From contig MBQZ01000073.1 of NCBI GenBank assembly GCA_002134785.1, forward strand, positions 1-64,000: a stretch of DNA of 64,000 nucleotides. Reading direction: 5' to 3'. This document shows, in pieces, positions 44,423 through 52,977 of this stretch (position 1 is its first letter; every line of letters begins with the position of its first letter). Source of the stretch: Crenothrix sp. D3 (GTDB lineage: Bacteria; Pseudomonadota; Gammaproteobacteria; Methylococcales; Methylomonadaceae). The position numbers and the translations under genes were made by a program. The notes beneath the pieces were generated by a model that saw only the letters and a list, made by a program, of their open reading frames with translations, was not told the DNA's origin and did not search any database.

Positions 44423-46576
44423 TTAAGCTATTTCTGTTTTGCAATAAGTATCAAAACGCATATCCGAATTGAGAATATGTTTTGCCCATTTATCCATAAA
44501 ATCTTCAATATCGGCAGCTTGCCATTCGTTATGATTAATTTTATCGTCGATGGTCGCTAATTTTTCTAGCATAAACGCGTGTTCTTTTACATGGCTTCGA
44601 TAACCATTAAATTCAACGTGTCGCATTGAGGCTTCTTCAGCGGAAAAATGTTCTTTAACGTGTTGCAGTAATATTTGAATATTGCGATTCAATTCGGCTT
44701 TATTACCAGAATCGACCAATTTATTAGCCAAGGCAAACAAATCCTTGTGTTCGCTATCGATCTCCTCATCACCCAGCGCGTAATGGTCTTGCCATACAAA
44801 GTGATACAAACTGCCTGAGGATAGTTTGTTGATGGCTTTTTGCGTTTGCCGATGAATGGCAATGTTGTCAGGCGTTTGTTTATCCGCGCCTGTTTTGTAA
44901 ACAAAATTTTGCCGTGCAAGGTGATAATCATCGTTGCCGTAAAAATTAGCGTACATGTGGGTTAATTCAAACTGCCGATAAGCCGCGAGTGGCTTGATGT
45001 ACTCATCAAAGCAACGAGTTTTTGCTTTTTGCGTTAATAACAGCCGTAAGCCTTCGGTATCCTGCGCATAACTGTTGGCAAGATGTTTGATTTGTGCATG
45101 AAAAATAGCGTGTTGTTTATCGAGCATTTTGTCGATAAAGCCAAGTCGCCACGCTTTCTTCGCGCTAATCGGTAGCCGTTGTTCGGTCAAATCGGTTGCG
45201 ACTTCCACACCCACGCGTTTTGGTAATAAATACGTCCAATATTCAGAGCCGTATAATTCGCCCATGTTTTTGTAATGCGGGTTAAAAATCACGCCTTCTC
45301 TGGCAAATACTTGATCGCTAGCTAACGCTAAAATCGCCCCGCCTGCACCTGCATTCCCCGCTACCGCTGAAATGGTGAGTTTATCCAGCGTGGTGATAAT
45401 CTGATAAATAATGTCATCGATAGCGTTGATATTAAGCCATGATTCTTCAGCGGGGTCAGCGGCAGCTTCAATATGATTGAGATGTATGCCATTTGACCAA
45501 TTGTCCTCTCCGCCCATTAACACAATCACATTAACGGGCAAGGTGCAGACGTGTTGATACACAGACAGCAATAAACGACATTGTTCGGTACTCATACCGC
45601 CGTTGTGAAACGGAAAATACAAATAGGCAACGTTGCCTTCTTGTTCATACCACACCTCTTGGCAAGGTGTGTGTCGCCCTGCTTGCGTGTAATCTATATC
45701 GATGTGCTTGATGGGTTTGGAGAGCAGTTTTTTTAATGCAGAACCGTTAGTGGTCAACTGCTCTTTTAATACAAACGTTGCGGGTAATTTAATGGCTTTG
45801 TCGGCTTTAGGTTTTAGATGTCCAATCCACACCGCACCATCAACCGTAGCGCGGCAAATTGCATAATTAGCCGTGGCAATAAGTTCGCCTGCTTTGCCTG
45901 TAAGTTGCGTTTCTTTGTGCGCGTTGAACAGATAATAAGACTGTCCGTTTATCTCGTCTAACACACCTGGGCTGCCGTCAGCGGCGTTAATGCGTCTTAA
46001 AATGTCATCGGTTTTGTGTTTTTTCCAATCAATGGCACGGTCAGCTTGTTTAATGCTCGGCTGTAATTTCCCCTTAAACTCAGGGTTGTCATAATCCAAG
46101 GCTTGCGGACGAAAATCAGGGGCGTGAAAATAAGTAAGAGCTTCCCACAAACAATCCACCGCCGCTTGCGTCACTTCTCGATAAAACAAACTGCTTTTCG
46201 TGGTGGTACGCACAGGAAAAGTTTTATTGACCCAAATATCGCCAGTATCCATTTCTGCGCGGGCTTCCAATAACGAAACGCCCCATTCTTGTTCACCCGT
46301 TTGAATTGCCCAATCCAGTGATGACGCGCCTCTATCACCTTTAATGCCAGGGTGAACAATGAGGCAGGTGTAATTTTCGTAAATTTCGGGCGGAATTTTT
46401 TTGGTTAAGAATGGGCAGATGATTAATTCAGGTTTAAATAAGGCGACACCTTCCAATAATTGCGCCACATCACCAAGATATAGCTCTACAGAAACGGTAT
46501 AGCCCGCATCATCCAGTTCTGTGTAAAACCGTTGCGTTAAACCTGAAAACGCGGTTGAAATTAATAAAATACGCAT
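44423..46576 (-). CDS. HypX/HoxX-like CO synthase fused to bacteriohemerythrin
   Basis: A 717-residue fusion. Residues 1-270 resemble the formyl-tetrahydrofolate hydrolase/transferase domain of HypX, with LIVHPGIKGDRGASSLDWAI and EMDTGDIW. Residues about 310-560 resemble the enoyl-CoA-hydratase domain: WSNGIHLNHIEAA, NAGAGGAILALASDQVF, FNPHYKNMGELYGSEYWTYLLPKRVG. HypX makes CO from formyl-folate for the NiFe-hydrogenase active site in aerobes. Residues 591-717 form a bacteriohemerythrin domain with ligands His610, His643, Glu647, His662, His666, His700 and Asp705 in canonical spacing. Standard HypX is about 550-600 residues and lacks this. No hydrogenase genes are in the window. Function of the fusion is unproven. 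Confidence 0.85.
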   Translation of the reverse strand: MRILLISTAFSGLTQRFYTELDDAGYTVSVELYLGDVAQLLEGVALFKPELIICPFLTKKIPPEIYENYTCLIVHPGIKGDRGASSLDWAIQTGEQEWGVSLLEARAEMDTGDIWVNKTFPVRTTTKSSLFYREVTQAAVDCLWEALTYFHAPDFRPQALDYDNPEFKGKLQPSIKQADRAIDWKKHKTDDILRRINAADGSPGVLDEINGQSYYLFNAHKETQLTGKAGELIATANYAICRATVDGAVWIGHLKPKADKAIKLPATFVLKEQLTTNGSALKKLLSKPIKHIDIDYTQAGRHTPCQEVWYEQEGNVAYLYFPFHNGGMSTEQCRLLLSVYQHVCTLPVNVIVLMGGEDNWSNGIHLNHIEAAADPAEESWLNINAIDDIIYQIITTLDKLTISAVAGNAGAGGAILALASDQVFAREGVIFNPHYKNMGELYGSEYWTYLLPKRVGVEVATDLTEQRLPISAKKAWRLGFIDKMLDKQHAIFHAQIKHLANSYAQDTEGLRLLLTQKAKTRCFDEYIKPLAAYRQFELTHMYANFYGNDDYHLARQNFVYKTGADKQTPDNIAIHRQTQKAINKLSSGSLYHFVWQDHYALGDEEIDSEHKDLFALANKLVDSGNKAELNRNIQILLQHVKEHFSAEEASMRHVEFNGYRSHVKEHAFMLEKLATIDDKINHNEWQAADIEDFMDKWAKHILNSDMRFDTYCKTEIA

Positions 46577-46594
46577 AATAACCTCCTAAAACAT

Positions 46595-46649
46595 TGTAGG
46601 TCGAGTTAGCGATAGCGTAACCCGACAATCTTGTCTAACCCGAACTACG
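46595..46649. repeat. Inverted repeat TGTAGGTCGAGTTAGCGA...
   Basis: GTAGGTCGAGTTAGCGATAG is repeated in inverted form by GTAACCCGAC and CTAACCCGAACTAC. The first part matches the palindrome at 15734-15764 read in reverse with about two differences. It is in the spacer between the HypX fusion and the GlxA-like gene. Confidence 0.75.
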
Positions 46650-46653
46650 ATTT

Positions 46654-47721
46654 TTAAATCTGGCGGGATGATGAATGAGTAAAACGCTCACGATAACTTT
46701 TAGGATTAACGCCAAGTTGTCGAATAAATGAGCGACGCATACGCTCAGGGTCTAAAAAGCCCGCTTTTTCAGCAATGGCTTCAATCGATAATTTACTGGT
46801 TGCTAAATAATGACGTGCGGTATCAATCCGTGCCATGTCTACATACTTAGCAGGAGTCATCCCTGTTTCAAGCAAAAAAAGACGGGCAAAATTACGCGGA
46901 CTCATACACATCCTCACAGCTAAGCTTTCAACGCGATGATCTTCAGTGGGGTTCGCTATAATCCACGTTTGTAACTCACGCAAATCGGGACGACTAACCG
47001 CTTCGCTGGTTAAATAATTACTAAATTGGGATTGACCACCTTGTCGTTTAAGAAAAACTACCAAATAACGGGCAACAGCCAGCGCGAGTTCATGCCCCCA
47101 ATCGTCTTCAACCATTGCCAAAGCGAGGTCAATGCCAGAGGTAATACCGCCTGAGGTAAAAATATTGTCGTCTTGAATAAAGATTTGATTGGGTTCAACC
47201 GTTATTTCGGGATAATCCAGTAGCAAACGCTGGCAAAAATCCCAGTGCGTGGTCGCTCTGCGACCATTTAAGAGACCACTTTCTGCCAGTGCAAACGTTC
47301 CCGTACAGACAGAAGCCAACCGCCTAACACGCGTAGACATCGTGCGTAGCCAGTCGATAAACACAGGATTTTGGAAAATAAACGGATTGCCTACATCAAT
47401 CCCTTGAAAAAACTTATCAGGAACGAAACCACCAGCAACAATCAAGGTATCAAAATTATCAACTTCGTTATAAGCATGAGTGGCAACAATTTGTAAACCC
47501 ATCAAGGTGGTTACAACCCCCGTTTTTTCTGCCAATATATCGATAATATAAGCAGGTTCTTTGATGATACCTTGAAGAGTTAACATGAGATTAGCAAAGG
47601 CAAACACTTCTGAAGGTCCCGCAATATCCAATATATCCGCACCTGCATAAATGAAAATCCCAATGCGCCGCACTTGAAATTCCCGCGTATTGTCATCAGG
47701 AGCTAACTGTTTAGTCGTCAT
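46654..47721 (-). CDS. GlxA family regulator (DJ-1/PfpI-like plus AraC domain)
   Basis: A 355-residue regulator. Residues about 15-200 form a DJ-1/PfpI-like domain (RIGIFIYAGADILDIAGPSEVFA, TLIVAGGFVP, SVCTGTFALAESGLL with a nucleophile-like Cys), and FTSGGITSGIDLAL follows. The C-terminal AraC domain has VESLAVRMCMSPRNFARLFLLETG and LSIEAIAEKAGFLDPERMRRSFIRQLG. Family members sense small amines or quaternary compounds. It is upstream on the same strand as the HypX fusion with a repeat between, so it may control it. Ligand unknown. Confidence 0.85.
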   Translation of the reverse strand: MTTKQLAPDDNTREFQVRRIGIFIYAGADILDIAGPSEVFAFANLMLTLQGIIKEPAYIIDILAEKTGVVTTLMGLQIVATHAYNEVDNFDTLIVAGGFVPDKFFQGIDVGNPFIFQNPVFIDWLRTMSTRVRRLASVCTGTFALAESGLLNGRRATTHWDFCQRLLLDYPEITVEPNQIFIQDDNIFTSGGITSGIDLALAMVEDDWGHELALAVARYLVVFLKRQGGQSQFSNYLTSEAVSRPDLRELQTWIIANPTEDHRVESLAVRMCMSPRNFARLFLLETGMTPAKYVDMARIDTARHYLATSKLSIEAIAEKAGFLDPERMRRSFIRQLGVNPKSYRERFTHSSSRQI

Positions 47722-47939
47722 AAATTCCTCACTTTCACCTTAAGTTGACGGATTCCGTAGAAATAAGCATGGTGTGATTCTGTTCTAATTCTTATAATTA
47801 CACAATGACATAAAACCCGCTTTTTCTGCCACAATTATCAGATTTCAAAAGTTAGCATAGTGATGTGGCTACACTAAACAGGACACACTAACTTAAAATA
47901 TCGAAAAGGGAAAAGTGTGAATCTAATGAGCAGAGAAAA

Positions 47940-48161
47940 GCAAAAAATATACGGTGGAATCGCTTGGAGTCAACCAAATTACGTCCAGACAACATCAAAG
48001 GCTTTCACTTGCTACCACGCCGCGGGGTAGTGGAACGAACTTTCGCTTGGCTTTATCGCTATCGTCGATTGAGTAAAGACTACGAGGTTCTCACTGATTC
48101 CAGTGTCGCCTTTATTCATATCGCCATGATAAATCTGATGTTGGTGCGACTGGATAATTGA
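47940..48161 (+). pseudogene. IS5-family transposase C-terminal fragment
   Basis: About 60 codons encode [50 protein letters not shown], the C-terminal end of IS5-type (IS427 subgroup) transposases; the E in VVERTFAW is the last catalytic residue. The rest of the element is missing. The start of the frame is not a gene start. Confidence 0.8.
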
Positions 48162-48541
48162 CTTTTAAAACACACTCTGAGGCGTTTGGCTGCGGTAAGT
48201 CTGCAATCGGCACGGTTTGTTAACTGCCGCGTAACGTTTCTGAGCGCGACGGGGTATTCACCCCGTCGTAACGTTTTGGGTATGTCACGAAGCGCATTTT
48301 AATTTCAACGTGCGGGAAGTACGGCTAAACTCATGCACTCCGACCGCGCCACCGCCGCCGATTTGGTAGTCCTAAAAAGCCAGCGATATTGGCTAAGTCA
48401 AACCTTTCGTGGTGAGCTGTGAGCTTGTCGAACCATGAGCGGATTGACGTTCACCCCATTCGACAAGCTCATGACACCCTTCGACAAGCTCAGGGCGAAC
48501 GGTTCATTTGGACAGCAGGAAGTTATTTTCCTGCCATATCC
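48162..48541. repeat. Gene-free stretch with a GC-rich hairpin and a dispersed repeat
   Basis: CGACGGGGT and ACCCCGTCG pair around four bases at 48258-48280. The dispersed GCTTGTCGAA family occurs at 48404-48502, with an additional internal copy of TTCGACAAGCTC. No ORF with family signals is seen in the remainder; a decayed IS is possible. Confidence 0.7.
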
Positions 48542-49939
48542 TTATTGCCCCGCAATCGACATTTGTTCAACCAATATCGACCCTGTGCGGGTATTGCCGC
48601 GAGTGTCCACGTCATTACCAATCGCGACAATATTTTTAAACATGGTCTTCAAATTACCCGCAATAGTTATTTCTTCGACGGGGTATTGAATCACACCGTT
48701 TTCTACCCAAAAACCTGCCGCGCCGCGTGAATAATCACCTGTCACCATATTAACGCCCTGCCCCATTAATTCAGTGACTAATAAACCCGTGTTCATTTGT
48801 CTTAATAGAGCTTCAAAATCTAACTCGCTGGGTGTAATCGTTAAATTATGCACACCGCCTGCATTACCCGTACTGCGCAAGCCCAGTTTCCGCGCTGAAT
48901 AAGTGCTTAAGATATAACCTTGTAACACGCCATCACGCACCAAATCACGCGCTAGCGTTGCCACGCCTTCACCATCATAAATCGAACTGCCTAACGCACC
49001 CAATAAATGCGGTTGTTCGTAAATATGAATAAACTCAGGGAAAATTTGCGTATTCAAGGCATCCAATAAAAACGATGATTTACGGTATAAATTACCGCCG
49101 CTAATCGCGCCACACAATGAACCCAATAAACTCGAAGCCATTTCGGCACTGTACAATACAGGACATTGGCGCGTACTTAATGAACGTGCGCCTAAACGCT
49201 GTAAGGTGCGTTCTGCCGCTTTTTTACCGACTTCAACCGCAGGTTCTAAACCCAGCGCGTTTCTGGCGACGGTATACCAATAATCCCGCTGCATACTGTC
49301 ACCGCGTTGTCCTAATACCGAACAACTTAACGAATGGCGCGTAGACAACCGTCCTTGTAAAAAGTCCAAACTATTACCCATCACGCTAATACCTTGATGA
49401 CTATTCACCGTCGCACCTTCAGAATTACTGATTTCAGCGTCATAAGACCGCGCCGCATTTTCACATTCTATGGCTAAGGCAATCGCTTCGTCGGCACTAA
49501 TTTTCCATGGATGATACAAATCTAAATCAGAAAATTCAGTAGCTAGCCATTCTTTTTCGGGTAGACCTGCGTACTCATCCGCACTGGTATAACGGGCAAT
49601 ACTACACGCTGCCCGCACGGTTTCTTTAATGGATTCAGGCGATAAATCGGTGCTACTGGCTGAACCTTTGCATTGACCAAAATACACGGTCACACCTAAG
49701 TTCTGGCTACAATCATGTTCAATGGTTTCCACTTCACCTAAGCGTGCAGTGACTGACAAACCATCTTGCAAACTTAGCCCTGCTTCCGCTGCACTTGCAC
49801 CTTGACGTTTGGCTTCGTCCAAGATGTCTTGCACGCTATTTTTTAACTTATTCATTAATTCTGGATTCTGCACGGTGTTCTCTGTATTGGTTAATGTGTC
49901 GTAGCCCGTCATGATAGCAATATCATCAACGGCTTTCAT
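48542..49939 (-). CDS. pmbA: TldE/PmbA family metalloprotease subunit
   Basis: TldE partners TldD to cleave peptides, for example in microcin maturation, and acts in proteolysis more widely. The 465-codon ORF has DEAKRQGASAAEAGLSLQDGLSVTARLGEVETIEHD near the N-terminus, IYDGEGVATLARDLVRDGVLQGYILSTYSARKLGLRSTGNAGG in the middle, and ends with GNDVDTRGNTRTGSILVEQMSIAG. The start is uncertain: 49939, 49909 and 49855 (MNKLKNSVQDILDEAK) are possible, the last fitting the usual N-terminus best. The sequence directly upstream is a transposase fragment, so the original promoter may be lost. No tldD is in the window. Confidence 0.92.
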   Translation of the reverse strand: MKAVDDIAIMTGYDTLTNTENTVQNPELMNKLKNSVQDILDEAKRQGASAAEAGLSLQDGLSVTARLGEVETIEHDCSQNLGVTVYFGQCKGSASSTDLSPESIKETVRAACSIARYTSADEYAGLPEKEWLATEFSDLDLYHPWKISADEAIALAIECENAARSYDAEISNSEGATVNSHQGISVMGNSLDFLQGRLSTRHSLSCSVLGQRGDSMQRDYWYTVARNALGLEPAVEVGKKAAERTLQRLGARSLSTRQCPVLYSAEMASSLLGSLCGAISGGNLYRKSSFLLDALNTQIFPEFIHIYEQPHLLGALGSSIYDGEGVATLARDLVRDGVLQGYILSTYSARKLGLRSTGNAGGVHNLTITPSELDFEALLRQMNTGLLVTELMGQGVNMVTGDYSRGAAGFWVENGVIQYPVEEITIAGNLKTMFKNIVAIGNDVDTRGNTRTGSILVEQMSIAGQ

Positions 49940-50029
49940 GGATTTTTGAGTCTGTCATTAACTGAATGGGGTCGATCATTCGAAAATCACCTGTTCGTTT
50001 AACGAACTGTATCAATAATTTTGACGACT

Positions 50030-50215
50030 CAAAAAGACGCACTTTCCATTCGCCTTCACCGTAAACCTTCAGTCCCGTGAAATCAATCACAACGTGCAGC
50101 GGCTCATTATGAACACGGCACGGAATCACCACCGATAAGGTTTTAGCGCGGCGCGAAATATGGCTGTGATCAGGGATGTTCAACTTCAGCCCCATCACAC
50201 AGATGAAACAGGCTT
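50030..50215 (-). pseudogene. IS5-family transposase fragment upstream of pmbA
   Basis: The minus-strand frame encodes MGLKLNIPDHSHISRRAKTLS and HVVIDFTGLKVYGEGEWKVR, the N-terminal and first-Asp parts of an IS5-type DDE transposase. After GEWKVR it runs into unrelated sequence joining the 5' end of pmbA, and nothing of the C-terminal core is left. It lies between pmbA and the diguanylate cyclase gene. Confidence 0.8.
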
Positions 50216-50306
50216 ATTAACTGATGTACGCATACCACCCGAAAAATGCTATCCTTTTCGGCATAGAATAAAGCAAGGCTCTCCCCATTTCGTAGAGTGT
50301 AACCGT

Positions 50307-52925
50307 ATGGACAAAAAAAATAATTCACTACGCGCCGCTGCTGAGAAACAACTTCAGCACGCGTCCACAATAGATTCTACGACTCGCTCTGCTGAAGAAT
50401 TACTCCATGAACTTCAGGTTCATCAAGTTGAACTGGAAATACAAAATGAGAACTTACGCCAATCTTACGAGGCGGTGGCAGAATCGCAGCAAGATTATTT
50501 TGAATTGTATGAGTTTTCACCAGTCGGCTATTTAACGCTTTCACATCAAGGCTTGATTGAAAAAATTAATCTGACGGGTGCAACGTTGCTGGGGAAAAAC
50601 CACTCCCAATTACTACAACGGCGTTTTGCAGGCTTTATCAACGCGACAGATACGACTCGCTGGCATCTTTTTTTCGCTCAAGTCATGCGGGGTAATGAGC
50701 AAAAAACGCTTGAAGTCAGCCTAAAGCAGCCTAACGATAACCTGCTTTATGTACAACTGCACTGTCGTCCTGTGTTAAAAGAGAATAAACAACCCACACT
50801 GCGGATTGTTTTAACGGATATTACCGAGAGCAAACAAGCCGCCGCCGAGTTGGTCATTGCTAATAAAGAAATTTTATTAGCTAAGGATCAACTGCAAGAA
50901 ATCATTAACCTGATGCCAATAGCCATTTTTATTAAAGATACACAGCATCGAATTATTCTAATTAACAAAGCATGTGAAAAACAGTGGGGGCTGAGTTTTA
51001 GCCAAGTGAAAAATACCACTGGCAGTCAATTTTTCCCACCTGAGCAAATGACTGCTTTTTTAGCGATTGATAAACAAGCTTTCGCCGATGGCAAACCGCA
51101 TGAAACTGAAAATCTTATGTGGAACTCACCGTTACAAGCCAATAGAATCCATCATTCTTATAAACAGGTGGTGTTTGATGAATCAGGTCAGCCCCTTTAT
51201 TTAATAGGGGTTTCTGAGGATATTACTGAACGCAAACGGACAGAAGAGGCCTTAATAAAAACCCAGTTTGACTTGCAGGAAGCACAGCGCGTAGGAAAAA
51301 TAGGAAGCTGGAGCTGGGATATAACAATCGATACCATTAAATGGTCGGATGAGCTTTATAAAATTCATAATAGAAATCCAGCTGTACCGCTGCCTACTTA
51401 TCAAGAAAACCTAAAATTTTATACACCTGAAAGCGCAGTGCGGCTAAATGCTGCTGTAGAAAATACTCTCAAAACGGGAGAGTCCTATCAAACTGATTTA
51501 GAACTCACACAAACAAACCAGATAACACACTGGATAGCGGCAAAAGGTGAAGCTGTGAAAGATAGCAACGGTCAAATAATCGCTCTGCGCGGGACGGTTC
51601 ATGACATTAGTGAACGCAAACGGATTGAAAAACAACTCACAGAAAGTGAACGGCACTTACGCGCAATTCTCGAAACAACTTCTGAATGTGTAAAACTGGT
51701 GGCGCGTGACGGGACGCTACTATCAATAAATGCGGCAGGATTAGCACTGATAGAGGCTGACTCAGAAGATGCGGTACTCAATCAATGCGTCTATACACCA
51801 CTTGCCCCTGAGTATCGTGACGCTTTTCAAACCTTTAATGAAGCAGTCTGTGATGGTAAGTCAGGCAAGATAGAATTTGAAATGTTCAGCTTGAAAGGTA
51901 CACGACACTGGATGGAAACTCACTCCGTGCCGTTCAGTTTGGAAAATGGCGATTGTGTTCAATTAGCCTTTACAAGAGAAATCACCGAGCGCAAGCGGCT
52001 GGAAAAATCTTTACACGATTCAGAATTAAAGTTTCGCGCCCTTTTCGATTTTACCAGTGATGCAATCATGTTGTACGATTCGATGATTTTTGATTGTAAT
52101 CAGGCGGCTCTTACTCTATTCGGTTGTAAAACAGTTACCGAATTTTGCACCTATCATCCTGCGGATTTATCACCGTTAGAACAGCCTTGTGGAACAAATT
52201 CCTTGATACTTGCCCAGCAAAAAATAGCTACTGCACGAGAAAAAGGAGAACTTCGCTTTGAATGGACACATAAAAGAATGGACACAGGAAATATTTTTGT
52301 TACTGAAGTATTACTCAGTGCCTTAATTTTAAATGAAAAAACCGTGCTGCAAGGAACAGTTCGCGATATTACTGAACGCAAAGCCATCGAAGAGAAAATT
52401 CAACAATTAGCTTTTTTTGATCCGCTCACAGGTTTACCCAATCGGCGCAAATTGCACGATAGATTGCAGTATGCCATCGCCATTAATCGTCGTAATCATA
52501 ACCAATTTGCGGTCTTCATGATGGATTTGGATAAATTCAAAGCGGTGAACGATAAGCTAGGACACGCGGCTGGTGATGAATTACTCAAACAAGTGGCGGC
52601 AAGAATTATCGACTGTTTGCGTGATAGCGATATGGTCGCACGTTTAGGCGGTGATGAATTTGTCTTCGTGCTAGAAAACCTGAAAATTCCCGAAATGGCT
52701 GACATAATTGCCTTAAAAGTGATAGCCTCTTTAACCCTACCGTTTCAACTATCCGACAATAACACGGTACAAATTGGCGCGAGCATTGGCATTAGCATTT
52801 ATCCCCAACACGGCAACACCCCTGAAAGTCTCATGGATCATGCTGACACCGCACTTTATCAAGCGAAAGACAACGGACGCAGCTGTTTTGCCTATTTTTC
52901 TGGTAATGGGTTAACGCTGTTATAA
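50307..52925 (+). CDS. Multi-PAS diguanylate cyclase
   Basis: The start at MDKKNNSLRAAAEKQ is chosen because upstream codons run through transposase sequence. The 872-residue protein has an N-terminal coiled-coil (LLHELQVHQVELEIQNENLRQSYEAV), then about five PAS domains, most ending with a PAC signature (TDITESK, EDITERK, HDISERK, REITERK, RDITERK). The C-terminal GGDEF domain is intact: LAFFDPLTGLPNRRKL, MDLDKFKAVND and RLGGDEFVFV. RDSD five residues before GGDEF is an I-site for product inhibition. It has no membrane segment, so it senses cytoplasmic signals and makes c-di-GMP. It opposes the EAL protein at 22558-24282 in activity. Confidence 0.93.
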   Translation: MDKKNNSLRAAAEKQLQHASTIDSTTRSAEELLHELQVHQVELEIQNENLRQSYEAVAESQQDYFELYEFSPVGYLTLSHQGLIEKINLTGATLLGKNHSQLLQRRFAGFINATDTTRWHLFFAQVMRGNEQKTLEVSLKQPNDNLLYVQLHCRPVLKENKQPTLRIVLTDITESKQAAAELVIANKEILLAKDQLQEIINLMPIAIFIKDTQHRIILINKACEKQWGLSFSQVKNTTGSQFFPPEQMTAFLAIDKQAFADGKPHETENLMWNSPLQANRIHHSYKQVVFDESGQPLYLIGVSEDITERKRTEEALIKTQFDLQEAQRVGKIGSWSWDITIDTIKWSDELYKIHNRNPAVPLPTYQENLKFYTPESAVRLNAAVENTLKTGESYQTDLELTQTNQITHWIAAKGEAVKDSNGQIIALRGTVHDISERKRIEKQLTESERHLRAILETTSECVKLVARDGTLLSINAAGLALIEADSEDAVLNQCVYTPLAPEYRDAFQTFNEAVCDGKSGKIEFEMFSLKGTRHWMETHSVPFSLENGDCVQLAFTREITERKRLEKSLHDSELKFRALFDFTSDAIMLYDSMIFDCNQAALTLFGCKTVTEFCTYHPADLSPLEQPCGTNSLILAQQKIATAREKGELRFEWTHKRMDTGNIFVTEVLLSALILNEKTVLQGTVRDITERKAIEEKIQQLAFFDPLTGLPNRRKLHDRLQYAIAINRRNHNQFAVFMMDLDKFKAVNDKLGHAAGDELLKQVAARIIDCLRDSDMVARLGGDEFVFVLENLKIPEMADIIALKVIASLTLPFQLSDNNTVQIGASIGISIYPQHGNTPESLMDHADTALYQAKDNGRSCFAYFSGNGLTLL

Positions 52926-52977
52926 AAAGTAAACCACTATCTGCCGTTGAATTTGAGCAACTGCTACGCGGACATCT

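Noticed and set aside
48419-48730. Plus-strand ORFs before and inside the pmbA 3' end
   Set aside because: They consist of dispersed-repeat translation and antisense pmbA sequence.
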